A stretch of 64,000 bases of DNA. Origin: Aestuariibius sp. HNIBRBA575 (GTDB lineage: Bacteria > Pseudomonadota > Alphaproteobacteria > Rhodobacterales > Rhodobacteraceae). How positions within the stretch are numbered: position 1 is the stretch's first letter; each line of letters opens with the position of its first letter. The stretch covers positions 1,453,501-1,517,500 of the forward strand of contig NZ_CP162414.1 in NCBI RefSeq assembly GCF_040932005.1, written 5' to 3'. The notes under the pieces were generated by a model, which saw only the letters and a list, made by a program, of their open reading frames with translations, was not told the DNA's origin and searched no databases. A program made the translations under genes and the position numbers. Below are positions 8,096 through 16,648 of the stretch, piece after piece.

Positions 8096-9883
8096 ATGTC
8101 CCAGACGAGTGATCCTTCTCACAAAACGGCGACCAATGCTGGCACCGACGAGCCTAATCGGCCCGCGCGGATGCGTTGGGCGTTTTTGGTCTTGGTGGTT
8201 GTGGCGATTGGGGTGATTTACGTCACCAACAACCTGCTGACCCAACGGTTCACAGAAACCACCCGCAACCGCGCCGAAGTGCGCGGCACACTATATGCGG
8301 GCAACCTGATTTCTGAATTGCAACGCGCATCCATTGTGCCACAATTGCTGGCGCGCGACCCTGCCTTGATCGGGGCGTTGAATTCGTCGGACTTTTCCAA
8401 TTCGACCCAACGGTTGCTGTCATTTGTAGATGAAATTGGCGCGGCGTCGCTGATGTTGCTGGATGTGGACGGCCGCGTTGTGGCGGCGACGGATCGCAAC
8501 CAATTGGGCACAACCTATCGCACCAGCGGCTATTTTGTGGATGCGATCCGGTCCAATGACACGGTGTTTACGGTCGAGGAACGTGAAACCGGCGGCATTG
8601 GGTTTACCTATTCCCGCCGGGTTGAGGACGGGATTGGCGCGCTTGGCGTGATTGCGGTGGATGTGGATGTGGCCAAGCTGGAACGCAGCTGGGCGGGGAT
8701 TTCGGATGCGGTTCTGGTCACCGATAGCGAAGGGACCATCATCCTGTCGACCGAACCGCGCTGGCGGGGGTTACAGGAATCTGATGCGTTGGAACGGCGA
8801 TCTGCGCCGTCGGCCATCGAACGCGCCATTCGCGCCACACAAGATTGGACCGCGCTGCCGATTGACGCCTATCTGCGTGGCGAGGCCGTGCTGCGCATGG
8901 AAAGCCGCATTCCGTTCCAGGGCTGGCACATGGTCACCTACACCACTTATGCCAGCGTGCGCGAAAAGGTGAACGGGGTTCTGGCGCTGGAAATCATGGG
9001 ATTCGCGATCCTTTTGGCGTCTGTGTTCTGGTTCATGTCCCGTAAAACCGCGTCGCGGCTGGTGTTTTTCCAACGGGAATCGGCAGAGCTTCGCCAGTTG
9101 AACCTGCGCCTGCAGCGGGAAATTGCCGAACGCGAAAAGGTCGAAAAGACCCTAGAAGTGGCCGAACAAAGTCTGGCGCAAAGTTCCAAATTGGCGGTGC
9201 TGGGCGAAATGTCCGCTGCCGTTAGTCACGAGCTGAACCAGCCGCTGGCGGCGATGAAAACCTATCTGGCGGGCGCACGTCTGTTGCTGACACGGCGCCG
9301 CCCAGAAGAGGCCCAAGCCGCGTTCCAACGCATCGATGATCTGATCGAACGGATGGGTGCGATCACCAAACAGTTGAAATCTTATGCGCGCAAAGGCTCA
9401 GAAGCGTTTGAACCTGTAGATACAAGGGCCGCAGTGTCATCTGCGCTGGCGATGATGGAGCCGCAGCTAAAGGTGCGCAAAGTGTCGATTACCCGCACTT
9501 TGCCCTCCGAAGAGGTGCTGATTTTGGGCGACAGATTGCGGTTGGAACAGGTGATCATCAACCTGTTGCGCAACGCGCTGGACGCCACCAAAACCGCACC
9601 GGACCCCCAGATCGAAGTGTTGCTGGCCGCTGGCGAAACCGTGCGTCTGACGGTGCGTGATAACGGGCAGGGGATCGATGATCTGGATGCGCTATTTGAA
9701 CCGTTTTACACCACCAAACAGCCCGGTGACGGCGTTGGGTTGGGGCTTGCCATCTCATCTGGGATCGTAAACGAGTTGGGCGGACGGCTGACAGCACGCA
9801 ACGCCATTGACGGCGGGGCTGTATTTGAACTTCAGCTTCCTATCTTAAAAGAAGACGGCGACAGCATCGCCGCAGCGGAATGA
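8096..9883 (+). CDS. DctB-type sensor histidine kinase (first copy)
   Basis: A 595-residue inner-membrane kinase. One membrane segment lies near residues 28-48 and a second near 296-314, bounding a periplasmic double-Cache-like sensor. A coiled linker precedes the phospho-acceptor His378 in AAVSHELNQPLAAMK, and the ATP-binding domain carries NLLRNALDA (N box), DNGQGI and GVGLGLAIS. The layout matches DctB, the C4-dicarboxylate sensor. A GTG two codons earlier (8090) is an alternative start. The response regulator follows after 13 bases. No transporter is adjacent, so the signal and target are unknown. Confidence 0.85.
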   Translation: MSQTSDPSHKTATNAGTDEPNRPARMRWAFLVLVVVAIGVIYVTNNLLTQRFTETTRNRAEVRGTLYAGNLISELQRASIVPQLLARDPALIGALNSSDFSNSTQRLLSFVDEIGAASLMLLDVDGRVVAATDRNQLGTTYRTSGYFVDAIRSNDTVFTVEERETGGIGFTYSRRVEDGIGALGVIAVDVDVAKLERSWAGISDAVLVTDSEGTIILSTEPRWRGLQESDALERRSAPSAIERAIRATQDWTALPIDAYLRGEAVLRMESRIPFQGWHMVTYTTYASVREKVNGVLALEIMGFAILLASVFWFMSRKTASRLVFFQRESAELRQLNLRLQREIAEREKVEKTLEVAEQSLAQSSKLAVLGEMSAAVSHELNQPLAAMKTYLAGARLLLTRRRPEEAQAAFQRIDDLIERMGAITKQLKSYARKGSEAFEPVDTRAAVSSALAMMEPQLKVRKVSITRTLPSEEVLILGDRLRLEQVIINLLRNALDATKTAPDPQIEVLLAAGETVRLTVRDNGQGIDDLDALFEPFYTTKQPGDGVGLGLAISSGIVNELGGRLTARNAIDGGAVFELQLPILKEDGDSIAAAE

Positions 9884-9896
9884 AAAGGCACAGAAC

Positions 9897-11231
9897 ATGA
9901 CACAGGCCATGAAGATCGCGATCGTCGATGACGAAAAAGACATGCGCCAATCCATCGGCCAATGGCTGGCTTTGTCGGGGTTTGACACCGAAACATTTGC
10001 CAGCGCCGAAGAGGCACTGAGCCAGCTAAACGGTGATTATCCGGGCATTGTGGTCAGCGATATCAAAATGCCGGGCATGGATGGGATGCAATTCCTGCGC
10101 AAGCTCAAAGGCGTGGACAGCGCCCTGCCGGTGATCATGATCACAGGGCATGGCGATGTGCCCATGGCCGTCGAAGCAATGCGGATCGGCGCGTTTGATT
10201 TTCTGGAAAAACCGTTTAGCCCGGATCGCATGACCGAACTGGCCAAAAAGGCCACCCAAGCGCGCCGGTTGACCCTGGATGCACGTGTGTTGCGCAAGGA
10301 ATTGTCGGACGGGTCGGCGTTGATGAACAAACTGATCGGGTCCAGCCCGGTGATGGAACGCCTAAAAGAAGACATTCTGGATCTGGGGCAGGCCGATGGG
10401 CATGTGTTGATCGAAGGGGAAACCGGCACCGGGAAAACCCTGATTGCCCATGCGCTGCACGCTGTTGGTGCCCGCGCGAGCAAAAAGTTTGTGCTGATTT
10501 CCTGCGCGGCCTATGACGAAGACGCGCTGGCGCGACGTCTGTTTGGCCCATCTGAACAAGACGAACCCATTCCCGCCATGGAAGAGGCGCGCGGCGGCAC
10601 CTTGGTGTTGGAAGATATCGAAGCTCTGAGCACCACATTGCAGGCGCGTCTGCTGACTGCGATCAACGAACAGGGCAACCCGTCCGAAACCCGCATTATT
10701 GCGATCTGTAATCTACAGGACGAGGGCAAAACCTGCGAAAGCGAGCTGCGCGCCGATCTGTTTTACCGTCTGGCCGCGTTGCGCATCACGGTCCCACCTT
10801 TGCGCCAACGGGGCGAGGACATCCTGACGCTGTTTACCCGCCTGTCCGAACAGTTTTCCGATGAATATGGCTGTGACGCGCCACAGATTTCCGCCCAAGA
10901 AGCCGCGCAATTGTTGCAGGCCCCGTGGCCGGGCAATGTGCGTCAGCTGATCAATATCGCCGAACGCGCCGTGTTGCAGAACCGGCGCGGAACGGGCACG
11001 ATCACGTCGCTGTTGATGGCTGATACCGAAGAAACCGAACCGGCCATGACCACCGAAGGCAAGCCGCTAAAAGAATTTGTCGAAGCGTTTGAACGCATGC
11101 TGATCGACAACACGATGCGCCGCCACAAAGGGTCCATTGTCAGTGTGATGGATGAATTGTGCCTGCCGCGTCGGACGCTGAACGAAAAAATGGCCAAATA
11201 CGGGCTTAGCCGGTCGGATTATCTGTCCTAA
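9897..11231 (+). CDS. DctD-type response regulator lacking the GAFTGA loop (first copy)
   Basis: A 444-residue NtrC-family regulator. The receiver domain has the acceptor Asp55 (SDIKMPGMDG); the AAA+ domain has Walker A GETGTGKT at 174-181; a Fis-type helix-turn-helix lies at the C-terminus (RRTLNEKMAKYGL). Two departures are striking: the loop that should read GAFTGA, between LFG (215-217) and EEARGGT, is replaced by SEQDEPIPAM, and Walker B reads LVLED rather than LFLDE. Without GAFTGA the protein should not remodel sigma-54 holoenzyme. It is co-transcribed with the kinase, and the next gene starts inside its stop codon (TAATG). Confidence 0.85.
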   Translation: MTQAMKIAIVDDEKDMRQSIGQWLALSGFDTETFASAEEALSQLNGDYPGIVVSDIKMPGMDGMQFLRKLKGVDSALPVIMITGHGDVPMAVEAMRIGAFDFLEKPFSPDRMTELAKKATQARRLTLDARVLRKELSDGSALMNKLIGSSPVMERLKEDILDLGQADGHVLIEGETGTGKTLIAHALHAVGARASKKFVLISCAAYDEDALARRLFGPSEQDEPIPAMEEARGGTLVLEDIEALSTTLQARLLTAINEQGNPSETRIIAICNLQDEGKTCESELRADLFYRLAALRITVPPLRQRGEDILTLFTRLSEQFSDEYGCDAPQISAQEAAQLLQAPWPGNVRQLINIAERAVLQNRRGTGTITSLLMADTEETEPAMTTEGKPLKEFVEAFERMLIDNTMRRHKGSIVSVMDELCLPRRTLNEKMAKYGLSRSDYLS

Positions 11232-11953
11232 TGGGGCTGGCCTATGCGCTGATCGCGCTGTTCATGTATGGCGTGCCATTGCTGGGCCTGTTTGTGCTGT
11301 GGCTATTTGTGCGCTTTGCCATGAAAGGCGTGCCATTGCGCGGGGTTTTGGCGTTGGGGATTGTGGCAGTGGTGGCCGCGATCCCGATCCTAAAGGAACA
11401 ATATGAGTTACGCCGGGATCTGGCGGTTTTGGAAATGTGGGAAATGCGCCCCACCCAATTGTCCCCTTTGCCCGGATCATTGCTGACAATAGACTCTTAT
11501 GCAGGTGGGTGCCGATATGTGTGTCCCGACCTAACAGAGGCCAGTTTTGTCACATCGGTCACCCATGCCAAAGGTGGATCGATGCTAGAGCCCAGCTATG
11601 AACCGATCACAGAAGGGGATTTGTGGACGGTGCTGGATGATCCGGATCGGTCCCAGCCGTTCCCATATGATTATGTGTTGTTGATGGTGCCCGCTTTTGT
11701 GCTGCCTGAGGTGATCCCCTATTCAGATTATCGCGTCCCCGGTTGGCCGGATGGGGTGAACACTGCGGTGGTACTGGTACGCGCCCCTGTGGATGGAATT
11801 CTGGATTTGAGAGAGTCGGACATTCTGTACAAGCGGTTGGAGTTACAGCGGGATATGACCCAATACCCGTTCTGGCCCTATGCGACGGATACCCGGTGGA
11901 CCCCAAGTGTCGTGTCTTTGATCGAAGAAATAATCGCGCTGTCACACCTATAG
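11231..11953 (+). CDS. Conserved-looking membrane protein, function unknown
   Basis: A 240-residue protein I do not recognise. Two hydrophobic segments lie at residues about 4-28 and 37-53, followed by a soluble domain of about 180 residues with one CRYVCPD cysteine pair. Its ATG overlaps the stop codon of the upstream regulator (TAATG), so translation is coupled to the DctB/DctD-like pair. This suggests an accessory role in that signalling unit, perhaps sensing or membrane localisation, but no motif supports a specific function. Not an obvious transporter. Confidence 0.6.
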   Translation: MGLAYALIALFMYGVPLLGLFVLWLFVRFAMKGVPLRGVLALGIVAVVAAIPILKEQYELRRDLAVLEMWEMRPTQLSPLPGSLLTIDSYAGGCRYVCPDLTEASFVTSVTHAKGGSMLEPSYEPITEGDLWTVLDDPDRSQPFPYDYVLLMVPAFVLPEVIPYSDYRVPGWPDGVNTAVVLVRAPVDGILDLRESDILYKRLELQRDMTQYPFWPYATDTRWTPSVVSLIEEIIALSHL

Positions 11954-12434
11954 GTTGCAATTGGAATTCGCATATTCGTGCAATTTGCTGCGCCCAATCG
12001 CGATTAGTCATTGTGTTTATCCACAGATATCCCATATGACTAAAGGACGGATGGCTGGCATGAAGGTTTGCGCAGTCAACGGGATATTCTCTGATCCGCG
12101 ATGAGGGCTAATCGCCGCCGCAATCAGACCGACAATTTCGACCCTTGGTTTGATCCTTGGGTCGCACGAATGGGACCCTTTGGGGTCGTATGAACAGCCC
12201 GCGGGCGCTGATGGACATACCAAAGCGCCGGGCCATGAATGGGCGTGAGGTCGAACGACCCGCGTCAGAGAAGGAACGCGATGAGGCGCGCGACGAGAGT
12301 AAGCGAGAGAGCAGGGACCCAATTGGGCCTCGCCATCGCTTTGCGCGCACCAGTCGCCATAATCAATCATGACAACGCTTTGATCGGACCCAATAGGGCT
12401 CCGCCGGGGCGCATTTGTCATGGGGAAAGCAAAA
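11954..12434 (+). promoter_or_regulatory. Long structured 5' leader and promoter region of rne
   Basis: About 480 bases without a gene. A possible promoter is TTGTGT (12011-12016), an 18-base spacer and TATGAC (12035-12040), giving a leader of roughly 390 bases. The leader holds several short stems built from GACCC/GGGTC and GGTCG-AA-CGACC, and a near-repeat: GGACCCAATTGGGC near 12315 and GGACCCAATAGGGC near 12386. A consensus DnaA box, TTATCCACA, lies at 12017-12025 inside the promoter spacer. RNase E of enterobacteria autoregulates through a structured 5' leader; a similar role here is inferred. Confidence 0.5.
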
Positions 12435-15383
12435 ATGGCAAAAAAGATGCTGATCGATGCCACACACGCGGAAGAAACCCGCGTTGTTGTGGTGGATGGA
12501 AACAAGGTCGAGGAGTTCGACTTTGAGAGCCAGGCCAAGCGCCAACTCGCCGGAAACATATACCTTGCAAAAGTAACCCGTGTGGAGCCGTCTCTGCAGG
12601 CGGCGTTCATCGATTACGGTGGCAATCGCCATGGGTTTCTGGCGTTTTCTGAAATTCACCCAGATTATTACCGTATTCCAATCGCTGATCGCGAAGCGCT
12701 GATCGCCGAGGAACGCGCCTATGCCGAAAGCCTGAAAGCCGAAGCAGAGGCCGAAGAAGAGAAATCCGCGCCCAAACGTCGGCGCCGGTCTCGGTCGCGG
12801 TCCAAAGCGGCGGAAACCAAAACCAACGATCCAGTGGTGACCGAAGAGGTCAAAACAGACGATGTGAACGGCACAGATGCCCCTGCACAGATTGCGGGCA
12901 TGGAAGTGGTCGATCTGGATGCGCCCGCACCGGACGCGATGGCAGACCCCCAAGAGGGGCTGAGCCATATGGAACTGGTGGCCGAAACCCCAGTGGAAGA
13001 GCCAAAAGCCGCAGAAGAAACGGTGGAAACCCCTGTTGCAGAAGCGACACCAGAGGCGGATGAAACTGCCCCTGTTGCAGAGTCCACAGCACCAGATGCG
13101 GCTGCTGACGACGCTGAGAAATCTGCCGATGCGGCCGACGTTGTAGAAGATGACGCCGAAGCCGAACCAAAGAAATCGCGCGATGCCACATCCAAGGATG
13201 CGGGCATCGAATCTGTCGCCGACGAAGACGACAGCGAAGATGTGCGCCCCGTGCGCAAACCACGCCCCAAGCGTTACAAAATCCAAGAAGTGGTCAAAAC
13301 CGGTCAGATCCTGCTGGTTCAGGTCGTCAAAGAAGAGCGCGGCAACAAAGGCGCTGCCCTGACCACGTATCTGTCGCTGGCGGGTCGCTATTGTGTCTTG
13401 ATGCCCAACACTGCACGTGGCGGTGGCATCAGCCGCAAGATCACCAACGTCTCGGACCGCAAAAAACTGAAAGAAATCGCCAATGAAATGGATGTCCCGG
13501 ATGGGGCAGGCCTGATCATTCGCACCGCCGGGTCCCAACGGACCAAAACAGAAATCAAACGCGACTATGAATATCTGCAACGTTTGTGGGAACAAATCCG
13601 CGAACTGACGCTGAAATCTGTCGCGCCCGCCCCAATCTATGAAGAGGGCAACCTGATCAAACGGTCGATCCGGGATCTTTATTCCAAAGAGATCGACGAA
13701 GTGATTGTCGAAGGCGATACCGGTTACCGCACCGCCAAAGACTTCATGAAAATGATCATGCCAAGCCACGCCAAAAATGTGAAACCCTATAACGATGCAT
13801 TGCCATTGTTTGCCCGGTTCCAAGTGGAAAGCTATCTGTCGGGCATGTTCAATCCGACGGTGCAATTGCCATCTGGTGGCTATATCGTGATCGGCATCAC
13901 CGAAGCGTTGGTGGCCGTTGACGTTAATTCAGGGCGTGCGACCAAAGAAGGGTCGATTGAACAAACAGCCGTGAAAACCAACCTAGAAGCGGCCGATGAA
14001 GTGGCCCGTCAATTGCGCCTGCGTGATTTGGCCGGTTTGATCGTCATCGATTTCATCGACATGGATGAACGCAAAAACAACGCCGCCGTTGAAAAGCGGA
14101 TGAAAGACAAGCTGAAAACCGATCGCGCCCGTATTCAGGTCGGCCGGATTTCGGGCTTTGGCCTGATGGAAATGTCGCGTCAGCGTCTGCGCCCCGGTAT
14201 GTTAGAGGCAACAACTCAGCCCTGCGCCCATTGTCACGGCACAGGTTTGTTGCGTTCGGACGACAACACTGCGTTGATGATCCTGCGCCAACTTGAAGAA
14301 GAAGGCGTGCGTGGCCGGTCCAAAGAGGTGCTGGTGCGGGCCCCGATTGGCATCGCCAACTTTATCATGAACCAAAAACGCGATCACGTGGCCCAGATCG
14401 AGGCCCGGTATGGCCTGTCTGTGCGCATCGAGGCAGACCCGCATATGGTTGCGCCCGATTACGCGATTGAGAAGTTTAAAACCGCGACCCGCGTTGTGGC
14501 CGAGGTGGCAACACCTGTGATTTCATCCGACAGTTCGGTCATTGAAACGGCCGAAGAAGAGGTCGAAGAGGCCGTTGTTGTGGATGCAACTGCCGAAGAG
14601 GGCCAAGAGGAGAAACCCAAAAAACGCCGTCGTCGTCGTCGTCGTCGCCGCAATGGTGGTGAGAATGAGAATTCGGGTGAAAATTCTGTAGACGCAGCGG
14701 ATGACAATGCCAGCGAAACCTCGACTGAAACCTCAACTGAAACTTCGACTGACAGCGCGCCAAATGGCGAAGGTCAGACCGCCGAAACAGCACCCGTAGA
14801 CGCGGCTGACGCAGCTAGCGCGAAATCTGATGCCGGTGAAGGCGACAACACGGTAGAGGGCGACGCCCCCGCGAAACCTAAACGCGCCCGCCGGTCCCGG
14901 TCACGCAAAAAGGCCGAGCCAGAAGTCGCCGCAGATGTCAGTGCTGAAGGCGAAGCGGCACCCGCTGCTGACGCACCGGCTGTTGAGGCACAAGCACCTG
15001 CTGTTGACGCGGAGGGTGACAAACCGGCCAAGCCGAAACGCACCCGCACACGTCGCAAAACTAAGGCCCAACTGGCCGCTGAGGCAGAAGCGGCAGCAGC
15101 AGAGGCGGCATCAAGTGACGCAGAATCTGTTGCGGAAGCGGCCCCTGCCGCGCCAGCAGCCGAACCAACTGAAACAGTTGCTGAAACGGCTGAAGTCGCT
15201 GCCGAAGTGGCCGCGCCAGCGGTTGAACCTGCAGCAGTGCCAGCAGCTGAACCTGTGGCGGAGCCAACACCGGAGCCTGTTGCCGAAACGGTCGCAGCAC
15301 CGGTGGTTGAAGCGGCCCCAGTGGCAGCGCCGGAACCCGCAAAACCCAAACGTCGGGGTTGGTGGTCGATGGGTGGCCGCTAA
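12435..15383 (+). CDS. rne: Ribonuclease E/G
   Basis: A 982-residue endoribonuclease that starts mRNA decay and rRNA/tRNA processing. The S1 domain (GNIYLAKVTRVEPSLQAAFIDYG) is split by an acidic and arginine-rich insert of about 200 residues (roughly 80-280). The catalytic DNase I-like part has the metal-binding aspartates in VAVDVNSGRAT and VIDFIDMDER, and the zinc link is CAHCHGTG. The C-terminal scaffold is disordered, with an RRRRRRRRR run, TETST repeats and a terminal RRGWWSMGGR; a GWW tail docks PNPase in Caulobacter RNase E. The ATG at 12435 is preferred over 12420 because GGGGAAAG precedes it. Confidence 0.95.
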   Translation: MAKKMLIDATHAEETRVVVVDGNKVEEFDFESQAKRQLAGNIYLAKVTRVEPSLQAAFIDYGGNRHGFLAFSEIHPDYYRIPIADREALIAEERAYAESLKAEAEAEEEKSAPKRRRRSRSRSKAAETKTNDPVVTEEVKTDDVNGTDAPAQIAGMEVVDLDAPAPDAMADPQEGLSHMELVAETPVEEPKAAEETVETPVAEATPEADETAPVAESTAPDAAADDAEKSADAADVVEDDAEAEPKKSRDATSKDAGIESVADEDDSEDVRPVRKPRPKRYKIQEVVKTGQILLVQVVKEERGNKGAALTTYLSLAGRYCVLMPNTARGGGISRKITNVSDRKKLKEIANEMDVPDGAGLIIRTAGSQRTKTEIKRDYEYLQRLWEQIRELTLKSVAPAPIYEEGNLIKRSIRDLYSKEIDEVIVEGDTGYRTAKDFMKMIMPSHAKNVKPYNDALPLFARFQVESYLSGMFNPTVQLPSGGYIVIGITEALVAVDVNSGRATKEGSIEQTAVKTNLEAADEVARQLRLRDLAGLIVIDFIDMDERKNNAAVEKRMKDKLKTDRARIQVGRISGFGLMEMSRQRLRPGMLEATTQPCAHCHGTGLLRSDDNTALMILRQLEEEGVRGRSKEVLVRAPIGIANFIMNQKRDHVAQIEARYGLSVRIEADPHMVAPDYAIEKFKTATRVVAEVATPVISSDSSVIETAEEEVEEAVVVDATAEEGQEEKPKKRRRRRRRRRNGGENENSGENSVDAADDNASETSTETSTETSTDSAPNGEGQTAETAPVDAADAASAKSDAGEGDNTVEGDAPAKPKRARRSRSRKKAEPEVAADVSAEGEAAPAADAPAVEAQAPAVDAEGDKPAKPKRTRTRRKTKAQLAAEAEAAAAEAASSDAESVAEAAPAAPAAEPTETVAETAEVAAEVAAPAVEPAAVPAAEPVAEPTPEPVAETVAAPVVEAAPVAAPEPAKPKRRGWWSMGGR
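14716..14755 (+). repeat. Short in-frame tandem repeat in the rne scaffold region
   Basis: Three copies of a 12-base unit of the form GAAACCTCGACT encode ETST repeats in the disordered C-terminal part of RNase E. Copies differ at silent positions, so the unit is not a fresh slippage product. Confidence 0.7.
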
Positions 15384-15406
15384 GCCAACCGGATAAGAAA
15401 CTGAAG

Positions 15407-15436
15407 ACGCCGCGCAATCCTTGTGCGGCGTTTTTT
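15407..15436 (+). terminator. Rho-independent terminator of rne
   Basis: ACGCCGCGCAA (15407-15417), loop TCC and TTGTGCGGCGT form an 11-bp stem with one G-U pair, running straight into a six-T tract. It lies 23 bases after the rne stop. Confidence 0.92.
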
Positions 15437-15530
15437 GTTGAGACGATGAACCCAGCGGAATGCCTGCGGCATGCTTGATAAGCCATCCAAGACAATGTCT
15501 TGGAGGCCGATTGGCGCGCAAGACGGAAGG

Positions 15531-15752
15531 TTACGCTTTGCGGATGGAATAGGTTTGATAGGCGCCCGTTTCGACGACACCCAGAAAGGTATGACCGGCC
15601 TCGGTGCAGAAATGTGGGATATCGATGATCGCGGCCGGATCATCGGCCAGAACGGTCAGGACCGCACCCGAATCCATCGCCATCAAACGTTTGCGCGCCT
15701 TGAGCACGGGCAGGGGGCATAGCAGCCCAATTGCGTCACATTCCTGATCCAT
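15531..15752 (-). CDS. TusA-family sulfurtransferase
   Basis: A 73-residue SirA/YedF/TusA-type protein. The signature CPLPVLKARKRL carries the single reactive cysteine that relays persulfide sulfur. Family members feed sulfur into tRNA thiolation, molybdenum cofactor assembly or sulfur oxidation. It is read divergently from ccdA, with 91 bases between them, a pairing that hints at a link with thiol/redox chemistry. The family is too broad to assign to TusA proper. Confidence 0.85.
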   Translation of the reverse strand: MDQECDAIGLLCPLPVLKARKRLMAMDSGAVLTVLADDPAAIIDIPHFCTEAGHTFLGVVETGAYQTYSIRKA

Positions 15753-15843
15753 AATGCTCAGATAAGCGGGATGTTACAATCTGTCCACTAGGTTGTGACC
15801 GCACATGACGTGACCTTTGGTTTGGGCTGATCTAAGAGGGGGT

Positions 15844-16596
15844 ATGGATGCTTCTCTTTTGCTTGATGCCTCGTTTGCCGTTGCCATGCTGATTGCTATG
15901 GTCGCTGGTCTGTTGTCTTTCCTCAGCCCCTGCGTTTTGCCAGTGGCGTTGCCGTATCTGGCCTATATGGGCGGGGTCAGCGTGACGGATATGGACCAAG
16001 ACGGGGCCGCGCGCCGCCGCGTTGTTGTTACGGCGTTGTTCTTTGTGCTGGGCCTGTCGACTGTGTTTTTGATCCTTGGGGCGGCGGCATCGGCGTTGGG
16101 ACGGGTGTTTTTGCAGGCCCAAGACTGGTTCCTAATGGGGGCCGGGATCATTGTGATCGCATTTGGTCTGCATTTTATCGGGCTTTACCGGATCAAATTT
16201 CTGGACCAAGAGGCCCGCATTGATGCAGGGGATCGTGGCGGATCGGCCTTTGGCGCTTATGTGCTGGGGCTGGCCTTTGCTTTTGGCTGGACGCCGTGTT
16301 TGGGGCCGATTTTGGGCGCGATCCTAGGACTGGCCAGTTCCGAGGCAGATCTGGGCAAAGGCATTGCATTGCTGGCAATCTATGCGATGGGGCTGGGCAT
16401 TCCATTTTTGCTGCTGGCCGCGTTTTTCCCGCGATTAAAGGGCTTTATGGCGTGGATGAAACGCCATCTGCGCAGTGTTGAACGTGTGTCGGGCCTGTTG
16501 CTGGTGTTGGTCGGTGTGCTGATGCTGACCGGGCAATTCACCGCGATATCGTTCTGGCTGTTGGACACATTCCCGTTTTTACAAAACATCGGGTGA
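15844..16596 (+). CDS. ccdA: Cytochrome c biogenesis protein CcdA
   Basis: A 250-residue inner-membrane protein with six predicted helices. The two redox cysteines lie in LSFLSPCVLP and FGWTPCLGP, at the expected positions in helices 1 and 4. CcdA passes electrons from cytoplasmic thioredoxin to periplasmic thiol reductants for cytochrome c maturation. The ATG at 15844 is chosen for the AAGAGGGGG just upstream; the frame is open from 15817. There is no fused thioredoxin domain, unlike DsbD. Confidence 0.9.
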   Translation: MDASLLLDASFAVAMLIAMVAGLLSFLSPCVLPVALPYLAYMGGVSVTDMDQDGAARRRVVVTALFFVLGLSTVFLILGAAASALGRVFLQAQDWFLMGAGIIVIAFGLHFIGLYRIKFLDQEARIDAGDRGGSAFGAYVLGLAFAFGWTPCLGPILGAILGLASSEADLGKGIALLAIYAMGLGIPFLLLAAFFPRLKGFMAWMKRHLRSVERVSGLLLVLVGVLMLTGQFTAISFWLLDTFPFLQNIG

Positions 16597-16648
16597 TGGC
16601 TTAATTTTGCCCGGATTTCACACTAACCTTCCTGACAAAGAGGGTGTT

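Noticed and set aside
12363-13865. A 500-residue open frame antisense to rne
   Set aside because: It mirrors the rne coding frame, is rich in Phe, His and Gly as expected of a complement of acidic/arginine codons, and has no ribosome site or known domain.
14620-14655. CGTCGT-type triplet run in rne as a possible microsatellite
   Set aside because: It encodes the arginine-rich RNA-binding patch expected in RNase E scaffolds and the codons vary.
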